Source: Constantimarinum furrinae (GTDB taxonomy: Bacteria > Bacteroidota > Bacteroidia > Flavobacteriales > Flavobacteriaceae). Taken from it: DNA of 64,000 nucleotides. The notes under the pieces were generated by a model. That model saw nothing but the letters and a program-made list of their open reading frames with translations. It was not told the origin of the DNA and ran no database searches. Shown here in pieces: positions 19,401 to 27,132 of this stretch. The position numbers and the translations under genes were made by a program. Location of the stretch: NCBI RefSeq assembly GCF_014295415.1, contig NZ_CP052909.1, positions 2,108,001-2,172,000 on the forward strand, in the 5' to 3' direction. Every line of letters starts with the position of its first letter. The first letter of the stretch is position 1.

Positions 19401-19700
19401 AAAACGAGGTTGTATCTCGAAGGGAATTCCGGTTCTTATAGCTTTGGCCTTCCCACCGGTAACAGGCATGGTATAAATGTCTCCCAACATGTCGAAAACA
19501 ATGGTTTGTCCATTCGGACTTACATCCAGATTCATCCAAGTACCTTCGTCTGTGGTAAAACTGTGTGTTTTAAAGTTAAAATCTTCACCCGGAGAAGCGA
19601 CATCCCATTTTGTTTTTTCTTCTGTCTTGTCTTTTTTCTTTTGCGCGTGCAGGGTAAGAGTAAAGCACACGGAAAGTATAAATAATATAGATTTTTGCAT
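16401..19700 (-). CDS. Exported PD40 beta-propeller / amidohydrolase fusion
   Basis: A 1099-aa protein with a signal peptide (about 1-19). Residues about 40-640 hold repeated TolB-like PD40 blades (RFSPDGSKISFTSD, SPDGKKLAFVKR and similar). Residues about 650-1065 are an amidohydrolase with metal motif SHAH (His723 and His725), later His residues in EHNIP and the closing LEVGKLADLIVL typical of imidazolonepropionase/dihydroorotase-like enzymes. Such fusions are common in Bacteroidetes; the substrate is unknown, perhaps cyclic peptides or dipeptides. The extreme C-terminus ends in a Cys/His-rich tail (GGCGCHIGHQ). A well-formed promoter lies just upstream; transcribed alone. Confidence 0.88.
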   Translation of the reverse strand: MQKSILFILSVCFTLTLHAQKKKDKTEEKTKWDVASPGEDFNFKTHSFTTDEGTWMNLDVSPNGQTIVFDMLGDIYTMPVTGGKAKAIRTGIPFEIQPRFSPDGSKISFTSDAGGGDNIWTMNADGSDAKQITKEDFRLLNNAVWTADGNFLIARKHFTSGRSLGAGEMWQYHITGGSGLQLTKRKNDQQDVNEPYVSSDGKYLYYSEDMYPGGFFQYNKDPNGQIYVIKRYEFETGETETITGGPGGAARPTVSPDGKKLAFVKRIRTKSVLFIHDLETGEEWPLYDKLNKDQQEAWAIFGVYPNFDWMPNNNEIVFWSGGKINKIDITNLNVSNIPFSADVKIDLAKTVHTTTPIETNSFTPKVIRHAVTSPDGKLLVFNALGYLWKKTLPNGTPTRLTSGTDFEFEPAFSPDGNSIIYVTWNDIEKGAVFKVSTLGGMPVRLTSEKGIYRTPSYASNGQQIVFRKENGNTDQGFTYTKEPGIYTMAANGGTAKKVTEKGEYPVFSKNNDRIFLQTGGTYFGNTTKTLISVNLEGNDEKEHITSKYANRLVPSPDNKWIAFTNLHKVFVAPMVMNGQPIDLDDKTKSVPVSQIAQDAGINIHWSPNSNKVMWTLGDEYFSNQLKDRFTFLPGSSEKIPEITTEGIKIGLTAKVDNPSGRVVFTNARIITMDGDKVIENGTIVINENKIEAVGETSKVDFPDNAKVYDARGKTIMPGLVDSHAHIGAFRYGLTTQQNWQFMANLAHGVTTAHDPSANTETVFSLSELQKNGTLVGPRLYSTGFILYGADGDFKALINSLDDARSSIRRTKAFGAKSVKSYNQPRREQRQQVLQAAREMNINVVPEGGSTFYHNITMVIDGHTGVEHNIPVAPVYKDVLEIWGKSGTGYTPTLIVNYGGLNGEYYYYQRDKVWENEKLLTFTPRRIVDSRSRHRTMVPMEEYDNGHILVSETAKMLSESGVKVNMGAHGQLQGLGAHWETWMLAAGGMTNMEALKTATINGAEYIGAGNDIGSLEVGKLADLIVLSENPLENIENTNTVEMVMVNGRLYDASTMNEIGNHDRERAPFWWELDNYNQAFPWHQETQGFMDGGCGCHIGHQ

Positions 19701-19723
19701 TATATGAAGGTATTAGATGAAAC

Positions 19724-19755
19724 CAAATATACGATTTCATTTAGAGTTTGGGCAA
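19724..19755 (-). promoter_or_regulatory. Promoter of the PD40-amidohydrolase gene
   Basis: On the minus strand, TTGC at 19755-19752 (-33) and TATATTTG at 19731-19724 (-7, full match to TAnnTTTG) are about 21 bp apart. The predicted leader to the ATG at 19700 is only about 18 nt. Confidence 0.6.
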
Positions 19756-19789
19756 TGCAATGCGCCTGGGGTTGTGTTTATAAAAAAGT

Positions 19790-20680
19790 TTAGCTTTTAA
19801 ACTGAAATGGGCACGCTAATTTTAACTGTTCACTGCTAAGCTCAACTTTAAGTTCAGAAACTTCTGCGATAAACTCACCATCAATCTGAAAGGGAACTTT
19901 TTCCGCACATCGAATACACGCGCTGTTGGCCGGATAACACTCTACAAACTCCGGATTCATTTCTACCTTCTCCCGGAGTGTTTTAATTATTTCTACCAGA
20001 TCAAGTTTTTTATAGATCAGGAGCTCGAAAGTGCGATCATTAATCTTTCCGGACGGATTTACGGTGGCCCCTGTTCCGTATTTTCGGGCGTTGGCTATAA
20101 CAAGAAGTATCCCTGTTTTCTTGATGGTTTGATTATTAAGTTCAATAGTAAATTCGAAGGGATAGTCACACGAAAAGATCGTAGGAATGGATTGCATCAA
20201 ATAGCCGAGTTTTCCACGGACATTTGAGTTTTCGTAATTTCGAATTAATTCAGCATTTATTCCCAGATCTGCAATATGTAAGCAGATTTCGTCATTAATT
20301 TTAATCTTATCAACCGCTATGATATGATCACCCAGTGCGACTTCAAGTTGGGTTTCAAGATCGTCGGGAATCCCAAGGCTATGGGCAAGGCCATTTGAAG
20401 AACCTGCAGGAATAATTCCCACAGCGATTTCTTCAGAATGCACTGCTTCAGCCACCATTTTAATCGTACCATCCCCTCCCAATACAAGTATCCTGTTAGG
20501 AGTTTGCTCATTTATAAGCGCTCGAATATTTTCCGTATCATCGTTACCGCTTGTCAGGTATTCAGTAAAACTGATTTGAAATTCTTTAAATTTGTTTTTT
20601 AAAGCCGAAATTTTTTGATCCTTATTAATGCCCCCCGATATCGGATTTATCACAAGTAGAACTTTTAATGTTGAGGTCAT
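19790..20680 (-). CDS. Diacylglycerol kinase-family lipid kinase (YegS/BmrU-like)
   Basis: A 296-aa cytoplasmic or membrane-associated kinase that phosphorylates a lipid or sphingoid alcohol with ATP. The N-terminal INPISGG loop and the nucleotide-binding GGDGT motif (about residue 68) with the following GIIPAGSSNGLAHSLGIP block are diagnostic of the DAGK catalytic domain. I set the start at the internal ATG (20680), giving MTSTLKVLLVINP; an upstream ATG at 20719 would add 13 residues that do not fit the family. It diverges from the App1-like phosphatase gene across 62 bp, so the pair may control one lipid-phosphate pool. Confidence 0.87.
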   Translation of the reverse strand: MTSTLKVLLVINPISGGINKDQKISALKNKFKEFQISFTEYLTSGNDDTENIRALINEQTPNRILVLGGDGTIKMVAEAVHSEEIAVGIIPAGSSNGLAHSLGIPDDLETQLEVALGDHIIAVDKIKINDEICLHIADLGINAELIRNYENSNVRGKLGYLMQSIPTIFSCDYPFEFTIELNNQTIKKTGILLVIANARKYGTGATVNPSGKINDRTFELLIYKKLDLVEIIKTLREKVEMNPEFVECYPANSACIRCAEKVPFQIDGEFIAEVSELKVELSSEQLKLACPFQFKS

Positions 20681-20742
20681 TATTCTTTTTTTTCTTAAAA
20701 TTAAGTAATTTGTAAACACCGAATCGTTATTAAAATCATAAT

Positions 20743-21708
20743 ATGAAACTTGACCTAAAGCTTTACCGGGGATACCTGAATGACGAAGAGTTGGTAGTGT
20801 TTGGTCATGTTTTCAAATCATGGGCTCCAGATAAGTATCGCATAGATCGCCGAGGTATCAAACATATGTTTTCTATTTTCCATATGTTTAATATTCGACC
20901 TATGCCGAATGTGGAAATCACACTTGAGTTTAAAGGTAAAAAGGTAACTACTAAGACACTGAAGGACGGATATTTTAGATTTACGATCCCGTTTGATGTC
21001 CCGTTAGAAAGTGGCTGGCATGAGTATTTGGTTTCCTGCAATACGGGAGAGATGGGTATTGTTCAAAAGGACGAAGTATTGAAGCCATTTAACAGTAACT
21101 TTGGTATCATCTCAGACATAGACGACACTTTTTTGATCTCCCATAGCAGCAATTTTTTTAAGAAGCTGTATGTCCTACTTTCAAAAAATATCAATAAACG
21201 GAAAATATTCGATGATGTAGTGCAGCATTACAGACTCTTAAGCCTTTCGGGCCATAAGGATACCGGTGGCGCCAACTCATTTTTTTATGTAAGTAGCAGC
21301 GAGTGGAACTTATACGAATTTATAGTCGAATTCTCCCGCATACATCAATTGCCAAAAGCAGTCATTAAATTAAAGAAAATTAAAACCGGAATCATGGATT
21401 TTCTCTTTACCGGAAGAGGGAGCCATGATCATAAGTTTGAAAAGATAAAAGACATTATTTCCTTTTACCCGCAGCTTACTTATGTTTTGTTAGGGGACGA
21501 TTCCCAAAGAGACCCATTTATTTACGAACGAATCTGCAAGATCTTTCCTGAAAATATTAAAGCTGTTTATATACGTCAAACCAGATCGAAACCAAAAAAA
21601 AAGGTGACCGAAACCCTTCGGAACATGGAAGAATTGAAAGTAGCGATATGCTACTACAGTCACAGCAGGGAGGCTATTTCACATTCACAACATACAGGAA
21701 TAATTTAA
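20743..21708 (+). CDS. App1-like (DUF2183) phosphatidate phosphatase family protein
   Basis: A 321-aa protein of the HAD-type App1 family, known in yeast as an Mg-dependent phosphatidate phosphatase. The nucleophile motif DIDDT lies at 125-129 (Asp125 and Asp127), motif II serine in YVSSSEWNL (about 182-190), and motif III GDDSQRDP at 251-258. The N-terminal 115 residues form the usual beta-rich DUF2183 leader. No signal peptide. It faces away from a lipid kinase gene, which fits a kinase/phosphatase pair acting on diacylglycerol and phosphatidate; that link is inference. Confidence 0.85.
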   Translation: MKLDLKLYRGYLNDEELVVFGHVFKSWAPDKYRIDRRGIKHMFSIFHMFNIRPMPNVEITLEFKGKKVTTKTLKDGYFRFTIPFDVPLESGWHEYLVSCNTGEMGIVQKDEVLKPFNSNFGIISDIDDTFLISHSSNFFKKLYVLLSKNINKRKIFDDVVQHYRLLSLSGHKDTGGANSFFYVSSSEWNLYEFIVEFSRIHQLPKAVIKLKKIKTGIMDFLFTGRGSHDHKFEKIKDIISFYPQLTYVLLGDDSQRDPFIYERICKIFPENIKAVYIRQTRSKPKKKVTETLRNMEELKVAICYYSHSREAISHSQHTGII

Positions 21709-21712
21709 AGCT

Positions 21713-22282
21713 TTAAATCCTGGATTTTATATTGTTAAGACAGAAATGAATAATGGCTTCAATTCTTTTTTTCCTTGTGGTGCTTCTTTTAGCCTGGTGA
21801 AGCCAGCTTAGATACGACTTGCGGTATCCGGGAGCAAAACTTTCATAATTCAAAAACGCCTTCGGATTTTGATCAAATGCATGCTGAAGATCTTCAGGTA
21901 CCACCAAATTCTCTACATCATCCATCTCACTCCAGCTGCCCGATTTCTTGGCATGTTCAATAACTTGTTGGCCGCTCGCATGAATTAGTCCTTGTTGTTC
22001 AAGCTCCTCTATATAGTTTTTATTTAAGGCACTCCAACTGCTTTTCGGATTCCTTGGACAGAAATATTGCTTTCGCTTTCCATTGCCAAGACTACGTACC
22101 GTGCTGTCGATCCAGCCATAACATAAAGCCACTTTCACTGCTTCTTCCCAGCGCATGGTAGGAACATTTAATTCCAGTTTATAAAATATAAGCTGAACCC
22201 CCTGGGGATATTTTAAGTGATTAAGATCGAGCCACTCACGCCATTCTATTGCCCTTGGAAAGTACAATTCAGGTTTTTCCAT
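21713..22282 (-). CDS. YdeI/OmpD-associated family protein
   Basis: A 189-aa soluble protein of the YdeI/OmdA bacteriocin-protection family. Typical features are the N-terminal REWLDLNHLKYPQGVQLIFY, the YGWIDSTVRSLGNGKRKQYF core (residues about 55-74), and the C-terminal FAPGYRKSYLSWLHQAKRSTTRKKRIE. No biochemical activity is established for the family. It ends 4 bp from the end of the convergent App1-like gene and follows the M1 peptidase gene by 2 bp, so it is probably co-transcribed with M28 and M1. Confidence 0.85.
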   Translation of the reverse strand: MEKPELYFPRAIEWREWLDLNHLKYPQGVQLIFYKLELNVPTMRWEEAVKVALCYGWIDSTVRSLGNGKRKQYFCPRNPKSSWSALNKNYIEELEQQGLIHASGQQVIEHAKKSGSWSEMDDVENLVVPEDLQHAFDQNPKAFLNYESFAPGYRKSYLSWLHQAKRSTTRKKRIEAIIHFCLNNIKSRI

Positions 22283-22284
22283 GT

Positions 22285-23907
22285 TTAATAACGCTTTTCA
22301 TTCTTTACATAGAAATCGTCTTTTATACTGAAAGTTTCAATACGGTCTTTAAATTCTTTCGATTTCCATTCGGAAGTTGGAAAGATCCATTCTTCGTTAC
22401 CATTTACAATGGCAATAACGGGCATATCAAATTTGTCTATGATATCGGTATACCGAAACTGAAGCTTATTCCCTTCAATCTTATATTCTACCTTTGGGAT
22501 CATGGTGGTATGTAGGTATTGCTGCCAGAATTCGGTAAGATCAATTCCGGATGCCGCACTAATATAATCTTCAACTTGTTTGCTCGTAACAGTTTGATGC
22601 CTGAATTCGGTATTGAGTCCTGTTAAGATTGCTTTCCACTTTTGGTCATCCTCCAGCAGCTGTCGAAGCGTATGCAAGATATTTGCGCCTTTGTAGTAAA
22701 TATCTATTCCTCCCGAATTATCAACCCCGTACTGCCCGATAATGGGTGTGTTATTCTGTATCATAGTACGTGTACCGATCACATAGGCGGAAGCGGCCTC
22801 CTTTCCGAAGTGATAATCGAGATACAGGTTTTCTGAATAGGCTGTGAATCCTTCATGAATCCACATGTCGGCAACATCCTTATTGGTAATGTTATTCGCG
22901 AACCATTCATGACCGGCTTCGTGTATAATGATAAAATCGAATTTGAGTCCCCATCCGGTATTGGAAAGATCCCGACCCAGATAACCGTTCGTATAATTAT
23001 TTCCGTAGGTAACGCTACTTTGGTGCTCCATACCCAGATAAGGCACTTCAACCAACTTAAAGCTATCTTCATAAAAAGGATAGGGGCCAAACCAGTATTC
23101 AAAGGCTTCCATCATCATGGGGACCTGCTTAAACTGCTCTGTTGCTTTGGTAAGGTTGTAAGATAACACCCAATAATCGAGATCCAGTTCGCCCTTAAGT
23201 TCGTTATACGTTTCACTGAAGTGTACATAATCCCCAATATTAATGTTTATCCCGTAGTTATTAATGGGTGAAACTACCTTCCAGTGCCAGAGCTTACTAT
23301 CCTTATTTTCTCTGCTTTCAATCAATCGACCGTTTCCTACAGCTTTAAGTTCTTTAGGTGCTGTTATTTTAAGATCCATCCCGGCATCGGGTTCATCGGC
23401 AGGATGGTCTTTGTTAGGCCACCATACGCTGGAACCGATCCCCTGATTTGAAGTGGCCACAAAGGGATTTCCGTTTTTATCGGTTTTCCATGAAAATCCG
23501 CCATCCCAAGGCGCATTTCGCGCCTCTCTCGGTTTTCCGGAAAAGCTAAGCGTAATAGTATTTGTATTGCCGGTGAGCTGCTCTTTTTTTAACTGAATAA
23601 AATGTGCATTCCCTTCACTGATAAAGGTTATTTCGGTATCATCCTGAATTACCTTGTCCAACGACATAGGAGCTTGCAGATCGATCTGCATGAGTTGGTG
23701 AGGTTTAGTAACCCTATAGGTAATTGTATTCGTGCCTACAATAGTTCTGGTCTCTATATCAACAACTACGGAAAGATCGTAATGCTGAAGGTCCCACCAG
23801 GCACGTTCGGGGGTGATACTGCCTCGTAACGTGTCAGCTTTGGTAAAAGACTGCGCTGATACGTTAAATACGGTAAAGCTCAAAAAAAGAAAAAGTATTT
23901 TATTCAT
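22285..23907 (-). CDS. M1 family metallopeptidase (gluzincin aminopeptidase)
   Basis: A 540-aa exported zinc aminopeptidase. After a signal peptide (about 1-18) comes the beta-rich M1 N-terminal domain (about 25-220) and the catalytic domain. The zinc site HEAGH lies at 329-333 with Glu352 as third ligand (WIHEGFTAY). The upstream LGMEHQSSVTYG (about 290-301) occupies the place of the family GAMEN exopeptidase motif but reads GMEHQ. The protein lacks the long C-terminal helical domain of classical aminopeptidase N. It starts 8 bp after the M28 peptidase gene; the two likely act together on peptides in the periplasm. Confidence 0.9.
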   Translation of the reverse strand: MNKILFLFLSFTVFNVSAQSFTKADTLRGSITPERAWWDLQHYDLSVVVDIETRTIVGTNTITYRVTKPHQLMQIDLQAPMSLDKVIQDDTEITFISEGNAHFIQLKKEQLTGNTNTITLSFSGKPREARNAPWDGGFSWKTDKNGNPFVATSNQGIGSSVWWPNKDHPADEPDAGMDLKITAPKELKAVGNGRLIESRENKDSKLWHWKVVSPINNYGININIGDYVHFSETYNELKGELDLDYWVLSYNLTKATEQFKQVPMMMEAFEYWFGPYPFYEDSFKLVEVPYLGMEHQSSVTYGNNYTNGYLGRDLSNTGWGLKFDFIIIHEAGHEWFANNITNKDVADMWIHEGFTAYSENLYLDYHFGKEAASAYVIGTRTMIQNNTPIIGQYGVDNSGGIDIYYKGANILHTLRQLLEDDQKWKAILTGLNTEFRHQTVTSKQVEDYISAASGIDLTEFWQQYLHTTMIPKVEYKIEGNKLQFRYTDIIDKFDMPVIAIVNGNEEWIFPTSEWKSKEFKDRIETFSIKDDFYVKNEKRY

Positions 23908-23915
23908 ATGGGTTA

Positions 23916-25247
23916 TTATCTGAAGGTACTACTTGGGAAGACCACAATGCTCTCGTGTCCTTCGGCATCAACTGAAGCCACTCCAAAAAAGTAATTATCA
24001 ATAACAATGCCTTTTAATGTATATTCGTCAACGTCTCCTACAAACCTACTATGGTCCCACGTAGGAGAGGTAGTGTCTCTCCAGTAAATGATATAGCCTG
24101 TTGCGCCTTCCACTTTGTCCCATTTTAATTTGGCAGATGGCTCAACGATTCCTCCAATTGCCACATTTTCTGGAGCCGGAGGTGCCCAGGCCAAACTGGC
24201 CATAGCGATCGCGTTTACAGCCGTAAGTTTCGCTGCATAATCGAAATTGACAAATTTCACTTTGTCCCCGTATTCTATTCCGTTTTCAGTACGAAGATCC
24301 TGATGTTGCTGCGTGTAATTCTCGTGCGCCTCCATGATGCGTATTCCGGCATACCCCAGATCGTTAAAGGGCCGGTGGTGACCGCCACGCCCAAACCGAT
24401 CCAGACGATAGATAAGCATAGGGTTCATTTCGGGCATATAGGTGCGCGTGATCTTATGAACATAACGTGCGAGCTGTCTCGATATACCATCCACTTCGCC
24501 ACCGTAAAACCGTCGGGCTTGACGTTCACGCTCGGTTTCAGCGGGTGGGACCGGTTCCGAAAAAATTCGGAAATCGACATTGCTAATGACTCCATTTACT
24601 CCTTGAATGTTACCTATCATGTCGTTGTTTAAAACCCCAATGATATCCCATCCCTGGGCTTTCGTAAATTCAGCAAAGCCCTTTCCTCCGAACAAACCCT
24701 GCTCTTCTCCGCTAAGGCCTAAATAAACTATGCTGCTTTCGAAGGTATATTGTGACAGCACTCTTGCCGCTTCAATGGTACCTGCCATTCCGCTGGCATT
24801 GTCATTAGCACCCGGGGCATCTTTAACAGCATCACTGCCATCACTGTTGCGGGAATCGATATCGCCACTCATGATGATATACTTATTGGGATATTTTGTT
24901 CCTTTTTGCACGGCAGCTACATTCACTACCCAGGTGTCGACAGGAACCCTTCGGTTGCCTTCTGCAGGAATCAGATCTTTTTGATAGAACACGTTGAGAC
25001 AGTTATTACAGTTACTTGAAATGGTTTCAAATTCGGCTTTGATCCATCGCCTTGCCGCCCCAATTCCTCGGGTAGAACTCACCGTATCGCTAAATGTATT
25101 TCGAGTGCCAAATCCGGCGAGCGTCCTAATGTCGGTCTCGATCCTTTCCGAAGAAACCTCATCGATGATATCGTATATTTTAGGATTGGTTTGGGAATGA
25201 AGCTGAAAGGAAATTCCAACTACGAAAAATAGAAAAACAAATCTCAT
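23916..25247 (-). CDS. M28 family peptidase with fibronectin III tail
   Basis: A 443-aa exported peptidase: signal peptide (about 1-19), M28 catalytic domain (about 90-350) and a C-terminal fibronectin type III-like domain (about 355-443). Recognisable metal-site motifs are GANDNASG (Asp149), GEEQG (Glu181 and Glu182) and NNDMIG (Asp209). The first zinc motif, normally GHxDS, reads GDIDS (Asp129), so the usual His ligand is replaced. Activity is plausible because Asp can bind zinc, but it is not assured. First gene of the M28-M1-YdeI group. Confidence 0.85.
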   Translation of the reverse strand: MRFVFLFFVVGISFQLHSQTNPKIYDIIDEVSSERIETDIRTLAGFGTRNTFSDTVSSTRGIGAARRWIKAEFETISSNCNNCLNVFYQKDLIPAEGNRRVPVDTWVVNVAAVQKGTKYPNKYIIMSGDIDSRNSDGSDAVKDAPGANDNASGMAGTIEAARVLSQYTFESSIVYLGLSGEEQGLFGGKGFAEFTKAQGWDIIGVLNNDMIGNIQGVNGVISNVDFRIFSEPVPPAETERERQARRFYGGEVDGISRQLARYVHKITRTYMPEMNPMLIYRLDRFGRGGHHRPFNDLGYAGIRIMEAHENYTQQHQDLRTENGIEYGDKVKFVNFDYAAKLTAVNAIAMASLAWAPPAPENVAIGGIVEPSAKLKWDKVEGATGYIIYWRDTTSPTWDHSRFVGDVDEYTLKGIVIDNYFFGVASVDAEGHESIVVFPSSTFR

Positions 25248-25307
25248 GAGTTTGAAGTTTGCACTAAAATACTCAAAAGATTGTTTTTTTTTAGCGCTAT
25301 ATCAGAA

Positions 25308-25940
25308 TTAATACGGCTCTGCAGTATAATTATGTCTGGCTTTCAGACTATATGGATTTGGTTCGGTATTCTTAAACGTATAAGGGATAGAGGAGTAGGG
25401 GTATTCCCAACCACCATCAGTTACTACAAAATGCAAATGGGGATATCCTGCAAGACCTGTTGCGCCACTTCTGCCAATGGTATCACCCTGAACTACAAAA
25501 TCTCCTATTTCGACCATTGCTCCGTAGCGTGTAAGATGCATATACTGGGCATAAGAATCGTCAGTGTGTTTAATAACTACAAGATTGTTAGGATGCTCTC
25601 CGTCAACGCCTGTCTCAACCACATGGACCACCGTCCCCGGTCTGGACGCAGTAATAATGGTTCCTATATCCATAGCAAAGTCGATAGCATATTCATCTGG
25701 CTGCCCTTCGGCATGAAAAGAACCGCTACAATGACTTAAATTGGTCATATAGGTTTTACCAACAGGATAAGGTAATACATAGGGTGAGATCTGCCAGAAT
25801 GGATATGTAGTGTTGGGACAACCAACAGTGATCCCTTGTACAGGTTCATTGTCAATTCCCTGCTGTACCATTTCATTATCATTCTTAGAGCATGAATTGC
25901 TCAAAAACAATAGAACGATTACCAATTGAAGAATTTTCAT
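25308..25940 (-). CDS. M23 family metallopeptidase, lipoprotein
   Basis: A 210-aa protein with a lipoprotein signal ending at Cys18 (LSNSCSKND). The LytM/M23 fold is recognised from AIDFAMDIGTIITASRPGTV (the zinc Asp), VVIKHTDDSYAQYMHL and the final HLHF (about 171-174). M23 enzymes cut peptidoglycan cross-links, though lipoprotein forms lacking a full site can be regulators. The usual HxxxD first ligand appears as EYAIDF (about 89-94), without an obvious His four residues ahead, so catalysis is uncertain. Single gene. Confidence 0.8.
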   Translation of the reverse strand: MKILQLVIVLLFLSNSCSKNDNEMVQQGIDNEPVQGITVGCPNTTYPFWQISPYVLPYPVGKTYMTNLSHCSGSFHAEGQPDEYAIDFAMDIGTIITASRPGTVVHVVETGVDGEHPNNLVVIKHTDDSYAQYMHLTRYGAMVEIGDFVVQGDTIGRSGATGLAGYPHLHFVVTDGGWEYPYSSIPYTFKNTEPNPYSLKARHNYTAEPY

Positions 25941-26042
25941 TTTTTATTTTAAAGGTATGGAGATGGTGAAGGAATTTCAGTTCTTTTGTGAGCTAACGAA
26001 CTAAGAATAATTATTTTTAAAGGAATTTTATGTAAGACCAAG

Positions 26043-26050
26043 TACTTTTG
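26043..26050 (+). promoter_or_regulatory. -7 element immediately before the AraC-type gene
   Basis: TACTTTTG is a full match to TAnnTTTG and ends only 4 bp before the GTG start at 26055. I see no properly spaced -33 element. If it is used, the message would be leaderless or nearly so. Confidence 0.35.
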
Positions 26051-26054
26051 AGAA

Positions 26055-27107
26055 GTGGATATACTTCGCTATTTCATATTTTTTTATTGCTTTCTCGGGG
26101 TCTTTACCGCGGGCGGACTCTTCTTTAAAACAAGAAGTCCGGCAAATATAACGCTGGCGATCTTTATAATTTTGTTCACTCTGGAACAACTCGATTTCCT
26201 ATATACCACAAGTGAAATTGTTCATGTATACCCAAAGTATTTTTTAATAATCTATCCTGTTTGTCTTCTATTTGGACCCTCCTTGTGGTTGCATTTTAGG
26301 TATGTGAAGAATCCTGAACTTCAATTTAAATACATACATTTACTTCATGCCATTCCTTTTTTGCTCTTTGTGATCATCTTCATGCTACCACTTTTTAAAC
26401 ACGGAGGAGCCGAAAGAATACAATTCGCCAGAGACAATTTTATGGATCACTTTATGCCGTTAAATTATATTCGAACTAGTCATGTTAGCTTCTATGGCCT
26501 GCTCATGGTATTCGTAATTGTGCGAGATAAAATATATCGTAATAACAAACAGGGGATCTACTTGAGTATTATTGCTATCATTTACCTGTTGACTGCCGTT
26601 CTTCAGCAGTATTTAACAATGTTTGCAGACAGTTACCGACAATTTGCCCTGTATTTTTTCCTGGCATCTTCTATTGTATTAATAGCCGGATTCGTATTGT
26701 ATGCTTATCCGAATCTACTTCAACAGCTACATCAGAAATATTTCAGTAGCACCTTAAATTCTGAAGACAGGGCAAGAATACGAAGTAAGCTACATAATGC
26801 TCAAAGTAATACGGGGCTTTTTCTCAATAGTAAACTCAACCTTAACCAACTTTCTGAAACTTTGGATGAAAGACCGCAATATGTATCACAGGTACTTTCT
26901 GAAGATTTTTCAACTTCGTTTTCAGGTTTTGTCAACAAGATCAGGGTTGATCATGCATGTTCAATATTATGCGATCCCACCAAAGACGAATTAAAGATAC
27001 TTGCTGTCGCATTTGAGTCGGGATTTAACAATAACGTGACCTTCAATAAGGCTTTTGTGAAATTTAAGGGTATTACCCCGGGGAAATTCAGAAAAGAAAG
27101 AAATTAG
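26055..27107 (+). CDS. Membrane-anchored AraC family regulator
   Basis: A 350-aa protein with about seven hydrophobic helices in residues 5-225, followed by a C-terminal AraC-type DNA-binding domain (about 250-350; DERPQYVSQVLSEDFSTSF and the second helix-turn-helix AFESGFNNNVTFNKAFVKFK, ending GITPGKFRKE). This 7TM-AraC arrangement is frequent in Flavobacteria; ligand and targets are unknown. The start is GTG: a stop codon lies two codons upstream in frame and no ATG occurs before residue 100 or so. It stands alone between two minus-strand genes. Confidence 0.87.
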   Translation: MDILRYFIFFYCFLGVFTAGGLFFKTRSPANITLAIFIILFTLEQLDFLYTTSEIVHVYPKYFLIIYPVCLLFGPSLWLHFRYVKNPELQFKYIHLLHAIPFLLFVIIFMLPLFKHGGAERIQFARDNFMDHFMPLNYIRTSHVSFYGLLMVFVIVRDKIYRNNKQGIYLSIIAIIYLLTAVLQQYLTMFADSYRQFALYFFLASSIVLIAGFVLYAYPNLLQQLHQKYFSSTLNSEDRARIRSKLHNAQSNTGLFLNSKLNLNQLSETLDERPQYVSQVLSEDFSTSFSGFVNKIRVDHACSILCDPTKDELKILAVAFESGFNNNVTFNKAFVKFKGITPGKFRKERN

Positions 27108-27132
27108 CTTTAGTCATATAAAGTTTAAAATA

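Noticed and set aside
6289-22282. Bacteriocin immunity or defence cluster from the two YdeI family genes
   Set aside because: The two genes are 15 kb apart in ordinary operons and no bacteriocin gene or export system is nearby.
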